Assembly (NCBI GenBank): GCA_958436175.1
Contig: CAUBJF010000011.1
Location: 1-64,000 of the forward strand
Reading direction: 5' to 3'
Source: an uncultured Muribaculaceae bacterium
GTDB lineage: Bacteria > Bacteroidota > Bacteroidia > Bacteroidales > Muribaculaceae
Length of the DNA: 64,000 nt
Position numbers and translations under genes: made by a program. Numbering within the stretch: position 1 is the stretch's first letter; each line of letters opens with the position of its first letter. Shown here one piece after another: positions 26,425-36,071 of the stretch. The notes below the pieces were generated by a model. That model ran no database searches. It was given only the letters and a program-made list of their open reading frames with translations, and had not been told where the DNA came from.

Positions 26425-28377
26425 ATGATAATACACTCTGACATATTTCGCCGCCTGGCAGCTGTATCTCTTCCCCTGGTGTTCGCTTTCGTATCGGAAG
26501 CCCAGGAAGTTGGTGACACTATCCATCATCTTGACGATGTAGTGGTCACGGCGCAGCGCAAGCCTCTCGCCACCGTGCAGACACTCGCCGGCAAAGAGCT
26601 GCAGGGGCTGTCGTCGACCTCTGTCGCCGATGCCTTGAAATACTTTGCCGGTGTCCAGATTAAGGACTACGGCGGTCTCGGCGGTCTCAAAACCATCAAC
26701 GTGCGTTCGCTCGGTTCCCAGCATGTCGGGGTATATATCGACGGCATACGTCTCACCAATGCCCAGAACGGCACTGTCGACCTCGGAAAATATTCGTTGT
26801 CGACTCTCGAATCCGTTGCACTCTATAATGCCAACAAGCTCGACCAGTGCCAGTCGCCTTCGGAATATGCCTCGGGAGCCACAGTTTATCTCCGGACACG
26901 CAGGCCGGAGTCGGATTCGCTGACTGTCATGGGCGGCATAGGATCTTTCCATACATATCAGGGACGTGTCAACGCCCAGTTCAGTCATAAGGGCTGGAAA
27001 GGCTTCGTCGATGCCGAATACGTAAGCAGCCGTGGTGATTACCCTTTCCGATATAAATCGGAGTACGAGGATACTGTCGGGCGTCGACGCAACTCGGATA
27101 TCAAATATGTCAGAGCTGAGGGCGCGCTATTTCATGGCGGTTTCTCATCGCATCTTTACTACTATATGTCGGAACGCGGCTGTCCCGGCGGCATTGTACG
27201 CCGTCTGTCCGACCGATATACCAACATAGGCCGCGAATGGGACAAGGACCTTTTCGCCCAGGCTTCGTATAACCATTCAATCGGCACTAAGCACAGACTC
27301 CTCTTCAATATAAAATACGCCCACGAGTATCTGAGATATAATACTGATTATCCGGAGAACCAGAATACAGCGAGAGTCGACAATCATTATTACTTGAATG
27401 ATGCTTATGCTTCGGCTTCGTATACGTTCATACCTTTCGACTGGTTCTCGGTCAATATAGGCTACGATGCCCGAATGTCGTGGCTCGATGCCGACTTGAA
27501 GCGATTCAGCGGCATTCGCCGTCTTGACCAGAAAGCTGTTGTCGCCACTCAGTTCAACTATAGAGGAATACGACTTGCAGCCTCGGTCCTCTATCAGCAT
27601 TACCGTGACCACACTAAATTCAAAGCGGGAGCCGCCGACCCCCTGAGCAAGTTCACTCCGGCGGTTTCCCTGGGCTACAGCATTGGTCCGCTTACTCTCA
27701 GGGCATGGTATAAGAACATCTTCCGTGTGCCGACACTCAACGACCTTTACTATACTCAAGCAGGTAACCGCAACCTTAAGCCGGAATTCACGCGGCAGTG
27801 GGATGTGGGTGTCGAATATCAGTATATTTCGACTCGTCGCTGGATGGCATCAATCCAGGCCGACGGATATATCAACCGTATCGAAGACCGCATCGTCTGC
27901 CTCCCTATGAGAGGCACATATACGTGGACAATGCTCAACTACGGGGAAACATATTGCCGTGGCCTCAACGCTACCGCATCCTGCCGTTACATGCCCGGCG
28001 ACTGGAACTTCTCGCTCCTCACTTCGCTGACCTGGCAGAAAGACCTCAACCGTACCGACCCCGAAGACGAAGATACCTACAATCGTCCGATATGCTATTC
28101 ACCGACGATATCCTGTGGTATCACAGGCATAGTTTCGTGGAAGAATATATCGCTGACAGTCTCCGACCTTCATGTTTCGAAAAGAATGTGGTCATACGCA
28201 GACCCCAATGACATGCTGAAACCTTATAACAACATCGACTTAAAGCTCACAGGCAGATACCGTTGGTTCGTGGCCTCGCTCGAAGTCAACGACCTTCTCG
28301 ACGAGCAGTACGAGCACATACCACGCTATCCTATGCCGGGTCGTAACTTCAAATTTACTCTAAGCTACACTTTGTAA
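26425..28377 (+). CDS. btuB: BtuB-type TonB-dependent vitamin B12 receptor
   Basis: A 650-residue outer-membrane receptor. The start is the ATG at 26425, because the upstream frame overlaps the riboswitch and terminator and because a signal peptide begins here (IFRRLAAVSLPLVFAFVSEAQE). A TonB-box-like stretch DDVVVTAQ follows, then a plug with VADALKYFAGVQ and HVGVYIDGIRL and a 22-strand barrel ending FKFTLSYTL. No carboxypeptidase-like domain is present, unlike SusC. The cobalamin riboswitch directly upstream makes B12 or another corrinoid the likely ligand. It is followed after 12 bases by a BtuG-like gene. Confidence 0.9.
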   Translation: MIIHSDIFRRLAAVSLPLVFAFVSEAQEVGDTIHHLDDVVVTAQRKPLATVQTLAGKELQGLSSTSVADALKYFAGVQIKDYGGLGGLKTINVRSLGSQHVGVYIDGIRLTNAQNGTVDLGKYSLSTLESVALYNANKLDQCQSPSEYASGATVYLRTRRPESDSLTVMGGIGSFHTYQGRVNAQFSHKGWKGFVDAEYVSSRGDYPFRYKSEYEDTVGRRRNSDIKYVRAEGALFHGGFSSHLYYYMSERGCPGGIVRRLSDRYTNIGREWDKDLFAQASYNHSIGTKHRLLFNIKYAHEYLRYNTDYPENQNTARVDNHYYLNDAYASASYTFIPFDWFSVNIGYDARMSWLDADLKRFSGIRRLDQKAVVATQFNYRGIRLAASVLYQHYRDHTKFKAGAADPLSKFTPAVSLGYSIGPLTLRAWYKNIFRVPTLNDLYYTQAGNRNLKPEFTRQWDVGVEYQYISTRRWMASIQADGYINRIEDRIVCLPMRGTYTWTMLNYGETYCRGLNATASCRYMPGDWNFSLLTSLTWQKDLNRTDPEDEDTYNRPICYSPTISCGITGIVSWKNISLTVSDLHVSKRMWSYADPNDMLKPYNNIDLKLTGRYRWFVASLEVNDLLDEQYEHIPRYPMPGRNFKFTLSYTL

Positions 28378-28389
28378 ATATTTTACGCT

Positions 28390-29676
28390 ATGAAAATCAA
28401 AGCGATACTCTATGCGTTGCTTTTGGTTGTGGTCTCAACAGGCCAGTCATTCGGTCAGGAGAAAATAATCATTCTGAATGAAGGGAACTGGCAGACCGAC
28501 AACGGCCAGGTGACTTATTTCGAAAACGGTCAGATAGTCAGCAACCGGTGGTTCCGGGATGTCAACGGCTACAAGCTTGGCGATACCCCGACAGATATCA
28601 TACAAATCAAGCAAGATCTTATTGCGATCTCTGTCAATTGGTCCAACATAATACAGTATATAGACCAGACGGGGCACGCCGTTGCCGCGACAGAAGATAT
28701 ACCAAATCTACGGAAGCTTGCGACAGACGGAACTTATGTCTATGTAACTTCCTATGCTCACGAATGTATGGTCAACGGCTCAATGAAGACCTTCACCAAA
28801 GGATTTGTGGCAAAAGTCGATACAAGAACATTCAAGGTCGTCAATGCTACTGAGGTAGGCTATGAACCCGAGGGAATTGCTTTCTATAAGGGCTATATCT
28901 TTGTTGCAAATACAGGTGGATATGCCTTCCAGGAAGATCATGAGTACGAAAGCACTGTCAGCGTCATCAAGGCCGACAATATGAGCCTTGTTCGCAATAT
29001 AGAGACAAACCAGATCAACCTTTATGGCAAGCTGTCGCAGACGGGTCCTTATCTCTGTGTCAATTCTGCCGGCGATTCGTACGATGTGCCTGCGGCGACT
29101 ATCATTCTTGATTGTGATGCCGTTCTCGACGGGAAGTCCGACCAGGAGTGCTTCGTCAAGCTGGACTATGCAGCCACATACAACACACCGACACGCGACG
29201 GTTGCTTCTATGCCGTCGGTTCGAGATATTCTTACAACAGTGGGGAATATCAGTTCAACTACATCACTATCGATCCTGCCGAAGTAATCCGGACAAAGGG
29301 GCAGAGTGGTGTCATTAATACTCTTCCCGGCTCTCTTGTTGCTGATTTCAAGAAAATGTCGATGCCCTATGGCATATATGTCAATCCCTATACCGGTTAT
29401 ATCTATGCTACAGATGCCGCCTCCAATGTCGGGGCCGGGAAGCTCTATCAGTGGAATCCGGAAGGACAGCTGCTCGGCACCTATAAGGTCTACATCAATT
29501 CGGCTCATTTTCTCGCTCTCCCACCCGACGGGCATTTTACAGGTTTAGATCCCGTTGTTGTCGGAGAACCTGAGGCTGAGGGATATATCTATGACCTGCG
29601 GGGCATACGCGTGATAAAACCTCTTCCGGGGAATGTCTATATCATCGACGGCAAGAAAGTGCTGTATTTGCACTAA
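28390..29676 (+). CDS. BtuG-like secreted beta-propeller, corrinoid-binding candidate
   Basis: A 428-residue exported protein. A signal peptide (about 1-22, ending SFGQ) precedes a YncE/DUF5074-type propeller (about 24-375) with repeated blades such as DTPTDIIQI, YEPEGIAFY and MPYGIYVNP. BtuG proteins of Bacteroides bind B12 with very high affinity and pass it to BtuB; position directly after btuB under the same riboswitch supports that role. Unlike Bacteroides BtuG no lipobox cysteine is seen. Instead the C-terminus (from about 395) has the YDLRGIRV...NVYIIDGKKVL module shared by four other exported proteins here, so anchoring may differ. Confidence 0.82.
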   Translation: MKIKAILYALLLVVVSTGQSFGQEKIIILNEGNWQTDNGQVTYFENGQIVSNRWFRDVNGYKLGDTPTDIIQIKQDLIAISVNWSNIIQYIDQTGHAVAATEDIPNLRKLATDGTYVYVTSYAHECMVNGSMKTFTKGFVAKVDTRTFKVVNATEVGYEPEGIAFYKGYIFVANTGGYAFQEDHEYESTVSVIKADNMSLVRNIETNQINLYGKLSQTGPYLCVNSAGDSYDVPAATIILDCDAVLDGKSDQECFVKLDYAATYNTPTRDGCFYAVGSRYSYNSGEYQFNYITIDPAEVIRTKGQSGVINTLPGSLVADFKKMSMPYGIYVNPYTGYIYATDAASNVGAGKLYQWNPEGQLLGTYKVYINSAHFLALPPDGHFTGLDPVVVGEPEAEGYIYDLRGIRVIKPLPGNVYIIDGKKVLYLH

Positions 29677-29695
29677 AACACATAAGATAAGCTTC

Positions 29696-29738
29696 ATTCG
29701 GACTGCCTACGTAAACACGGTTTTGGCAGTCCGAATGT
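29696..29738 (+). terminator. terminator of the cobalamin operon
   Basis: ATTCGGACTGCC pairs perfectly with GGCAGTCCGAAT across a 17-base loop, 20 bases after the stop. The T-run after it is modest. Confidence 0.65.
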
Positions 29739-29752
29739 ATTTTGTACCTTTG
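29722..29752 (+). promoter_or_regulatory. promoter of the GxGYxYP lipoprotein gene
   Basis: TTTG at 29722-29725 and TACCTTTG at 29745-29752, spaced by 19 bases. The -33 element overlaps the 3' arm of the preceding terminator. Confidence 0.65.
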
Positions 29753-29790
29753 CGAAAATATTCAACACTATATTCACTAAGCTCAAACCT

Positions 29791-31401
29791 ATGAAGTATC
29801 TGGCATTTCTTGCAGTACCGTTAATGGCTATTATGATGTCATGTTCCAGCGATGACAATAATGTGAAAAATACGTCTGGCGACTATATACCGACAGCTTG
29901 TACAAAAGGTCTCGTTCACCTTAAGGGACATAAACTGGAATCTATAAATTCAATCTCGGCTACTGTGCTGAGCGATGAGGAGAAAGTGATGCTTTCCACT
30001 CTGGAAGGTATCATAGCCCAGTCGAGTGGCGACCAGCTTTATGTTGTCGATGGCAACTCTTCTGCCACATGGCTTAACGAGATGCAGGAAGCCTATAATA
30101 TTCCCGTCAAACGTTTTGTCAAGGTTTCCGACATACTGTCGCATTATGCTTCTACCGGTTTGATCAAGGGTTATATCGTCTATGAACCTTATAAGAAACG
30201 TAAGTCACACTCCGTAAACGTTGCGACTACTCTCAGCGGCATTCTCGGAGGCATAGCCGTATCGCGTTCACTCATACCGACTGTGAATCAGGCAGGTATT
30301 ACTAATGAACTTATAGATGTAAGCGACAAAGATGAAAAATGGCTTATGTCAGAGTACGGCAACAAGATGGACAAGTCGCTGGCAGCCGACCTCACACCAG
30401 AGATCTCATTGAATCTTCGCGACTATATGGCAATGACCCGTGGCTTCGTCTTCCGTGACGACAATGCCAAAAACAACTGGAGCTGGCGCACTTCCATACT
30501 CACGTCGTTGGACTACCTCGGGCATTGTTTCGGTTATTATGGTGCAGACGAATGGGGTATGGTCAACAATGCCTCGCAGCTTGCCGTGACGATGATTCCG
30601 AGTGATTATGCGGCCAACCTTTCAACTCTCAGCTCTATCTATGACACCACCGGGCTCAAGCAGCGTCCGGCCGCCAAGGATGTCGAGACCGAAGAGAATG
30701 TACACTATGTGACTTTCCTCGTCAGCGACGGCGATAACGTAGCTTTCAACTTCAACTACCTTTGCGAATACTATTCCGCAGCCTGCCACGGATCATTCCC
30801 TCTTGGCTTTACTCTTTCTCCGACACTCTACGACCTTGCCCCGGCTGTCATGCGCTGGTACTTTGATTCGGCCAAGGATACCGACTATTTCGTGGCCGGT
30901 CCCAGCGGAAGCGGTTATATCTTCCCTTCCAAGATGAAAATTGCAGACCTGGATGCCTATCTGGTCCGTCTTAATAAATATCTTGATGCCTCCGGCCTTA
31001 ATATCGTCAATATTCTCGATCAGCAGCTCATGGAGAAGCCGTATATCTACAACAAGTATCTTGCACAGCCCAATATCGATGCTATTTTCTATACCGGCTA
31101 CGGCGAGAAAGGCGATGGACGCATCCAGTTTTCGGATAACGGCAAGCCTGTGATAGAGCAGAGAAGTGTACTTTGGGCGAATATCGACGGTGGCGATCGA
31201 GGCGAAGAAAACTCTGTAATACAGCAGATTAATTCGCGCCCGGCCAATCCTCATATCACCGATGGCTATACCTTTGTCTTCGTACACTGCTGGTCCAAGG
31301 ACCAGTACGCTATCAAGCGTGTCGTCGACGGTCTTAACCCCAATGTCCGCGTCGTTTCTCCGGACAAATTCGTAGCCCTCATCAAGCAGAATCTCAAATA
31401 A
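29791..31401 (+). CDS. GxGYxYP-family lipoprotein, putative glycoside hydrolase
   Basis: A 536-residue lipoprotein with lipobox MMSC (cysteine about 18). The first part (about 35-220) matches the GxGYxYP N-terminal region and the rest the GxGYxYP domain, whose name-giving motif appears as GPSGSGYIFP near residue 370. VSDGDNVAFN near 310 is another conserved block. The family is treated as a putative glycoside hydrolase with a barrel-like fold, found mainly in Bacteroidota; no substrate is established. It is monocistronic with its own promoter and terminator, next to a GH13 gene on the opposite strand. Confidence 0.85.
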   Translation: MKYLAFLAVPLMAIMMSCSSDDNNVKNTSGDYIPTACTKGLVHLKGHKLESINSISATVLSDEEKVMLSTLEGIIAQSSGDQLYVVDGNSSATWLNEMQEAYNIPVKRFVKVSDILSHYASTGLIKGYIVYEPYKKRKSHSVNVATTLSGILGGIAVSRSLIPTVNQAGITNELIDVSDKDEKWLMSEYGNKMDKSLAADLTPEISLNLRDYMAMTRGFVFRDDNAKNNWSWRTSILTSLDYLGHCFGYYGADEWGMVNNASQLAVTMIPSDYAANLSTLSSIYDTTGLKQRPAAKDVETEENVHYVTFLVSDGDNVAFNFNYLCEYYSAACHGSFPLGFTLSPTLYDLAPAVMRWYFDSAKDTDYFVAGPSGSGYIFPSKMKIADLDAYLVRLNKYLDASGLNIVNILDQQLMEKPYIYNKYLAQPNIDAIFYTGYGEKGDGRIQFSDNGKPVIEQRSVLWANIDGGDRGEENSVIQQINSRPANPHITDGYTFVFVHCWSKDQYAIKRVVDGLNPNVRVVSPDKFVALIKQNLK

Positions 31402-31411
31402 TTGATTCCCT

Positions 31412-31461
31412 GAATATAAAAATAGCTCCGGACCGGCTGGCTCGGAGCTATTTTTATATTC
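31412..31461. terminator. bidirectional terminator
   Basis: A perfect 19-base inverted repeat (GAATATAAAAATAGCTCCG and its complement) around a 12-base loop gives T-rich ends in both directions. It serves the GxGYxYP gene and the converging GH13 gene. Confidence 0.9.
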
Positions 31462-31473
31462 GGGCTATATCCT

Positions 31474-34272
31474 TTAGCGGACTATCACTTTGCTGGTATT
31501 GCCGTCGATGCGTACGATATAGGCGCCGGCCGGTACGGTCAGTGAAGGAAGACGACGGCCTACGAGATCGAATACTTCGACGTTCTCATAGTCGCCACGG
31601 ATGATGATTTCACCGTCACCGCCGATAGCCACAGGCTCAGTGCGGTCGATTACTTCGTCGCTGATGCCGCTGAATACAACGTCCTTAGTCGAGAAGACAG
31701 CGAAGCTGTGAGGAGGCACGGAGACAGTGCAACGTTTGCCGTCACTGGTCAGAGTCGGTGTGAATCCGGGAGATGCCCATACAAGTTTGCTGTTGTCCTG
31801 AGTCATATTGTTGCAGCTGACAACAACATCTATTGTTTCGCCGCTGATGGCAGGGTTGATGAATACGACTATTTCCTTGTTCCCCGCTCCGAGGCGCATA
31901 TATCGGCGGTTTGTGAACTTGGAGTTGAAGTTGAATGCCATGTAACGGGCATCCTGCTTGAACATTTCGGGGTTCTCCATTCTCAGGCCGATAAGAGCTG
32001 CGTAAGTCTCCATGAGATAGTGACGTTCGGGGTCTGCGAGCCATACTTCCCAGTCGACTATTTTGGGGTCGGTATTGTTTCCTCCGTTAGTTGTCTTGGT
32101 GGTCTGCTCGTTGCCGAATTCGCCGAACTGCCATACCATCTTGGGGCCGGGCGTGAGAAGCATCTGGGCTGCCAGTGTGCCGAGGCGCTTATAGTTGTCA
32201 AGGCTTTGACCCTTGACAGCTTCAATGCCATAAGCTGCATCCTTATATCCAAGGCGCTCCTCGTCGTGGCTCTCGGCATAGCTTATAGTCGAGCCCCAGG
32301 GACGACCGCCGTCGTTAGCCGACAGGAAACGTACGAGATTGTTGTCGCCGTCGTCCCATCCCATTGTGAACTGGCCTGATGCGGAATTGATGTTGGCCCA
32401 CTGTATTTGGCCGTCGTTGCCCAGTGCAATCTCCTCTTCAGCGCCGGCAAGGTCTTCATTGATGTGTATGCCGTCGGGTTTTACGCTCTTGATGACATTA
32501 TGGAGACGTATCATACGGGCGATACGGCTCTGGTTGTACTGGTTCGTACCTCCTGCTGCCGCATAGCTTTCGTTGTCGCCGAGACCTTTTACGAGGTCGA
32601 AACGATATCCGTCGACATTGTATGCCTCCATCCAGTAACGCACGGCATCGGTCCACTGCTGCTGGACCAGGGCGTTGCCCTGATTCCAGTCATTGAGGAC
32701 ACTGAACTCATGAGGAGCTACGCGGTTGTAGAAGGGATTGGATTCGATGGGATAGAGCTGATACCATGGATGCAGGCCGTCGCTCTGATTGAATACGATG
32801 TCGAGGATGACGGCTATGCCCTGACGGTGACATTCGTTGATGAAATCCTTATAGTCCGCAGGCGAGCCGTATGCTTTGTCGGGAGCCATGTAGAAGTTGG
32901 TGTTATAGCCCCATGAGTTATTGCCGTTGAACTCCATGATAGGCATAAGCTCCACGGCGTTGAAACCAAGCGATTTGATATAAGGAATCTTTTCGATTGC
33001 CTTGCGGACAGTACCGTTGCCTTCGGCCACACCTTCGCTGCCTGTGAAGTCGCGGAAGAGCATCTCGTAGACTACCAGCGACTCATGGTCAGGGATTGTG
33101 AACGAGTCGAAGTCATAGTCGTCGATGTCGCCTCTATAGACAGCCAGCATCACGCCGGAGAGCTTGTCGTAAGGGTATTTCGGCATGTCGGGCCACACAT
33201 CGGAGGGGATGTAGTTGTCCGAGTAGCAGTCGAGGATGAGGTGGGCATAGGGGTCGGCTACCTTGTATGTGTCGTCGACAATGTAATAGTAGGGATACCA
33301 CTTATCGTTGTCGAGACCCGTGACGGTAGTCCAGAAATAGCGGTTCCCTTCGTAGTCCTGATATTTCATCATATTGTCGGCCGAGGGAGCATAGTCGTTC
33401 CACGAAGGTACGAGCATGACGCTCTTTTTGCCGGGAGCCGCGAGACAGAATGTGACGCTGCCGTCGTTGTTTCGCACAGCACCCATCTTGGGTATACCGC
33501 CGGGGTAGTCTTCCGGCTGGGATGATGAGGTGTAGACCACGTTAATAGATTTGGTATAGGTCTTACCGTCGTAGATGGCTGTTGCCGTGACGGTGTTGTT
33601 GCCCGCCTTGTTGATGGTATATGTGCCGCTGAGTGTCATAGCGGCATTGGCAGAGGCGAATCTTTCGTCATTGGCCGTCAGAGTGAGATTTGCAGCAGCT
33701 GTGGTGTTGACGGTGAAGCTCATGCTCTGAGCTTCGTTGATGATGAGGCTTGGAGCGTCGCTTTCGAGTGTCATCTGGAAACCTTCGGGAAGAACTTCAA
33801 CAAGGATGTCTCCCCCAGTCGATGTCTTGCCTTCTTTGCGACCGTCCGCGGTGCGGAAGACCATGGCGATGTAGCGTACTGTTTCGTTCGGATCGGTGAT
33901 TCCGAAGAAACTGCGGATAGTGCCTATGTTGAGAGTATAGGTGTTCGGTGCTACATAGGTCAGGCGGTTCTTTGGCGTATTGGCTTGTTGGGAATTGCTG
34001 CCGTCCGATTCGGGCCAGGGGGTTACGGTGTAACGCCAGTCACCTGTTGTAGTGCTGGCCGATGTGATGACACCGATGTGAGCATAGACATCGGTCGATT
34101 CGGGCAGGTCTTTAAGACCTCCGTTGCCAAGGGGCGAGTCGGCGTGATAGGTCAGTACGATGTCGTGGCTGCTTTCCTGCAGGAGGGCTGGAGAGGTATC
34201 GACAAGTTTTGCATGGCTCGGTAACACGGCGAGGGTCAGTATTGCCATGAGCGCGAAGTAGATTTTCTTCAT
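31474..34272 (-). CDS. secreted GH13 alpha-amylase-family enzyme
   Basis: A 932-residue secreted enzyme. Signal peptide about 1-21; two N-terminal beta domains (about 22-250, the second Ig-like) precede an E-set domain (about 255-375) and the GH13 barrel. The four conserved regions are DIVFNQ, GYRFDLVKG (nucleophile Asp), GIHINEDL (acid Glu) and YAESHDEERL. After domain C a C-terminal module VFDLVGRRL...GAYIVRIDG resembles type IX sorting tails. It probably attacks alpha-glucan such as starch or glycogen outside the cytoplasm; specificity (amylase or pullulanase) is not decided. No SusC/SusD pair adjoins it. Confidence 0.88.
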   Translation of the reverse strand: MKKIYFALMAILTLAVLPSHAKLVDTSPALLQESSHDIVLTYHADSPLGNGGLKDLPESTDVYAHIGVITSASTTTGDWRYTVTPWPESDGSNSQQANTPKNRLTYVAPNTYTLNIGTIRSFFGITDPNETVRYIAMVFRTADGRKEGKTSTGGDILVEVLPEGFQMTLESDAPSLIINEAQSMSFTVNTTAAANLTLTANDERFASANAAMTLSGTYTINKAGNNTVTATAIYDGKTYTKSINVVYTSSSQPEDYPGGIPKMGAVRNNDGSVTFCLAAPGKKSVMLVPSWNDYAPSADNMMKYQDYEGNRYFWTTVTGLDNDKWYPYYYIVDDTYKVADPYAHLILDCYSDNYIPSDVWPDMPKYPYDKLSGVMLAVYRGDIDDYDFDSFTIPDHESLVVYEMLFRDFTGSEGVAEGNGTVRKAIEKIPYIKSLGFNAVELMPIMEFNGNNSWGYNTNFYMAPDKAYGSPADYKDFINECHRQGIAVILDIVFNQSDGLHPWYQLYPIESNPFYNRVAPHEFSVLNDWNQGNALVQQQWTDAVRYWMEAYNVDGYRFDLVKGLGDNESYAAAGGTNQYNQSRIARMIRLHNVIKSVKPDGIHINEDLAGAEEEIALGNDGQIQWANINSASGQFTMGWDDGDNNLVRFLSANDGGRPWGSTISYAESHDEERLGYKDAAYGIEAVKGQSLDNYKRLGTLAAQMLLTPGPKMVWQFGEFGNEQTTKTTNGGNNTDPKIVDWEVWLADPERHYLMETYAALIGLRMENPEMFKQDARYMAFNFNSKFTNRRYMRLGAGNKEIVVFINPAISGETIDVVVSCNNMTQDNSKLVWASPGFTPTLTSDGKRCTVSVPPHSFAVFSTKDVVFSGISDEVIDRTEPVAIGGDGEIIIRGDYENVEVFDLVGRRLPSLTVPAGAYIVRIDGNTSKVIVR

Positions 34273-34332
34273 CAGGTATGTCAGTTAGTAAGTAAATATG
34301 ATATAAAACAAAGTATGAGCCTTTTTCGCTGG

Positions 34333-34364
34333 CAAAATTAATAAAAGAATAAAGAAAAATCAAA
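34333..34364 (-). promoter_or_regulatory. promoter of the GH13 gene
   Basis: On the minus strand TTTG (34361-34364) and TAATTTTG (34333-34340) are spaced by exactly 20 bases. The -33 element sits in the T-run of the gdhA terminator. The implied leader is about 55 bases. Confidence 0.7.
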
Positions 34365-34369
34365 CAAAA

Positions 34370-34394
34370 GCCCCGGGCGATAAGCGTCCGGGGC
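34370..34394 (-). terminator. terminator of gdhA
   Basis: GCCCCGG pairs with CCGGGGC; on the minus strand TTTTGTTTG follows. Confidence 0.85.
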
Positions 34395-34419
34395 AGTGGT
34401 ATGCATAAGTTGAGGTCGA

Positions 34420-35757
34420 TTAGTAGACACCGAGACCCATCATGGCATTGGCAACCTTCATGAAGCCGGCGATGTTTGCGCCCTTCATGTAGTTGATATA
34501 ACCGTCGGGTTCGACACCGTAGCGTAGGCACTGGGTGTGGATGTCGGTCATGATGGTATGCAGCTTGGAGTCGACTTCTTCGGCGCTCCACTGGAGGTGC
34601 ATTGCGTTCTGGCTCATTTCAAGGCCGGAAGTAGCTACGCCGCCTGCGTTGACAGCCTTGCCGGGAGCGTAGATAGTACGGCTTTCGATGAAAGCGTCGA
34701 TAGCTTCGGGTGTGCAGCCCATGTTCGATACTTCGGCAACCATTTCAACGCCGTTGGCGATGAGAGCCTTGGCATCGTTGCCGTTGAGTTCGTTCTGGGT
34801 AGCGCAGGGAAGGGCGATATCGACTTTCTGTTCCCAGGGTTTGCGTCCGGCATAGAATACGGAGCCGGGGAAGCGTTCTGCGTAAGGAGCTACAACGTCG
34901 TTGCCTGAAGCGCGGAGTTCGAGCATATAGGCAATCTTCTCGTCGTTGAGACCTTCGGCATCATAGATATAACCGTCGGGACCGGATATGGTGACAACCT
35001 TGGCACCGAGTTCGGTAGCCTTTGTGGCTGCACCCCATGCAACGTTGCCGAAACCGGAGATAGCGATTGTCTTGCCTTCGATGCTGTCGTTGCGCTGCTT
35101 GAGCATGTTCTGTACGAAGTAGAGAGCGCCGAAACCTGTAGCTTCGGGACGGATGCGGCTGCCTCCGAATTCCATAGCCTTGCCTGTGAAGGCACCGTCG
35201 CACTGGTTTACAAGCTTCTTGTACATGCCGTACATATAGCCTACTTCGCGGCCACCTACACCGATATCACCGGCGGGAACGTCGCGGTCGGGACCGACAT
35301 GTTTCCAGAGTTCGAGCATGAAAGCCTGGCAGAAACGCATGATTTCACGGTCGCTCTTGCCGCGAGGCGAGAAGTCGCTACCGCCCTTTGCACCGCCCAT
35401 AGGCAGAGTGGTGAGGGCATTTTTGAATGTCTGCTCGAAGCCGAGAAACTTCAGGATCGAGAGGTTGACAGATGCGTGGAAGCGTATACCGCCCTTGTAC
35501 GGGCCGATGGCGTTATTGAACTGTACGCGATAGCCGAGGTTGTTCTGTACTTCGCCCTTATCGTCGATCCAGGTCACGCGGAAGGTGACGATACGGTCGG
35601 GCTCGACCATACGTTCAATGATTTTGTTACGTTCGAATTCAGGGTGCTGATTGTAGATGTCATTAACAGACAGGAGTACCTCTCTGACAGCCTGGAGGTA
35701 TTCTTTTTCGCCGGGGTGTTTAGCCTCGAGGGAAGCCAAGATACTATTAATATCCAT
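34420..35757 (-). CDS. gdhA: glutamate dehydrogenase
   Basis: A 445-residue hexameric glutamate dehydrogenase, normal length, which aminates 2-oxoglutarate with ammonium and NAD(P)H in the cytoplasm. Conserved blocks include the substrate site GPYKGGIRFH, the catalytic lysine in LPMGGAKGGSDF, DVPAGDIGVGGREVGYMYG and the Rossmann motif GFGNVAWGAA. The pattern is that of the NADP(H)-linked GdhA used for ammonia assimilation, but cofactor choice is inferred. Monocistronic, with promoter and terminator. Confidence 0.96.
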   Translation of the reverse strand: MDINSILASLEAKHPGEKEYLQAVREVLLSVNDIYNQHPEFERNKIIERMVEPDRIVTFRVTWIDDKGEVQNNLGYRVQFNNAIGPYKGGIRFHASVNLSILKFLGFEQTFKNALTTLPMGGAKGGSDFSPRGKSDREIMRFCQAFMLELWKHVGPDRDVPAGDIGVGGREVGYMYGMYKKLVNQCDGAFTGKAMEFGGSRIRPEATGFGALYFVQNMLKQRNDSIEGKTIAISGFGNVAWGAATKATELGAKVVTISGPDGYIYDAEGLNDEKIAYMLELRASGNDVVAPYAERFPGSVFYAGRKPWEQKVDIALPCATQNELNGNDAKALIANGVEMVAEVSNMGCTPEAIDAFIESRTIYAPGKAVNAGGVATSGLEMSQNAMHLQWSAEEVDSKLHTIMTDIHTQCLRYGVEPDGYINYMKGANIAGFMKVANAMMGLGVY

Positions 35758-35818
35758 AACTTTTGTTTTTTGAAAGTGTTTTTCCGGAGTCGGAATGTGT
35801 TTTTTGGTTAACTACAGG

Positions 35819-35826
35819 CAAAGATA
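35819..35826 (-). promoter_or_regulatory. -7 box of gdhA
   Basis: TATCTTTG on the minus strand; a TTG at 35848-35850 lies 21 bases upstream as a partial -33 element. The leader is about 55-60 bases. Confidence 0.55.
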
Positions 35827-35974
35827 GCAACAAAAATGATATACACACAACAAATCCGAGAAAAAAATTCGGTCTTCAACTTTTTTAGCTAAATCCCATT
35901 CTCAACTGGCAAGACTGAGGTTATTGCTTACAGGTAATTTTTTTAGAAGACTGGCTGAAAACCATAATTTTTAG

Positions 35975-35982
35975 TAATTTTG
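35975..35982 (+). promoter_or_regulatory. -7 box of the small lipoprotein gene
   Basis: TAATTTTG fits the consensus, about 90 bases before the ATG at 36072. No -33 TTTG at the expected place. Confidence 0.4.
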
Positions 35983-36071
35983 CAATGCCTTGTAAGGGTG
36001 AGTCATGATTACAAATACCTTGCATTAGTGGCTCTGCAATAATTATATTTCACAATAAAAATCAAACTCAA

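Larger units (their letters stand above)
35758..36071. other. divergent region gdhA / small lipoprotein
   Basis: 314 AT-rich bases without a gene. It holds the gdhA -7 box (35819-35826, minus) and a TAATTTTG box (35975-35982, plus) for the lipoprotein gene. No further structure is obvious. Confidence 0.55.
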
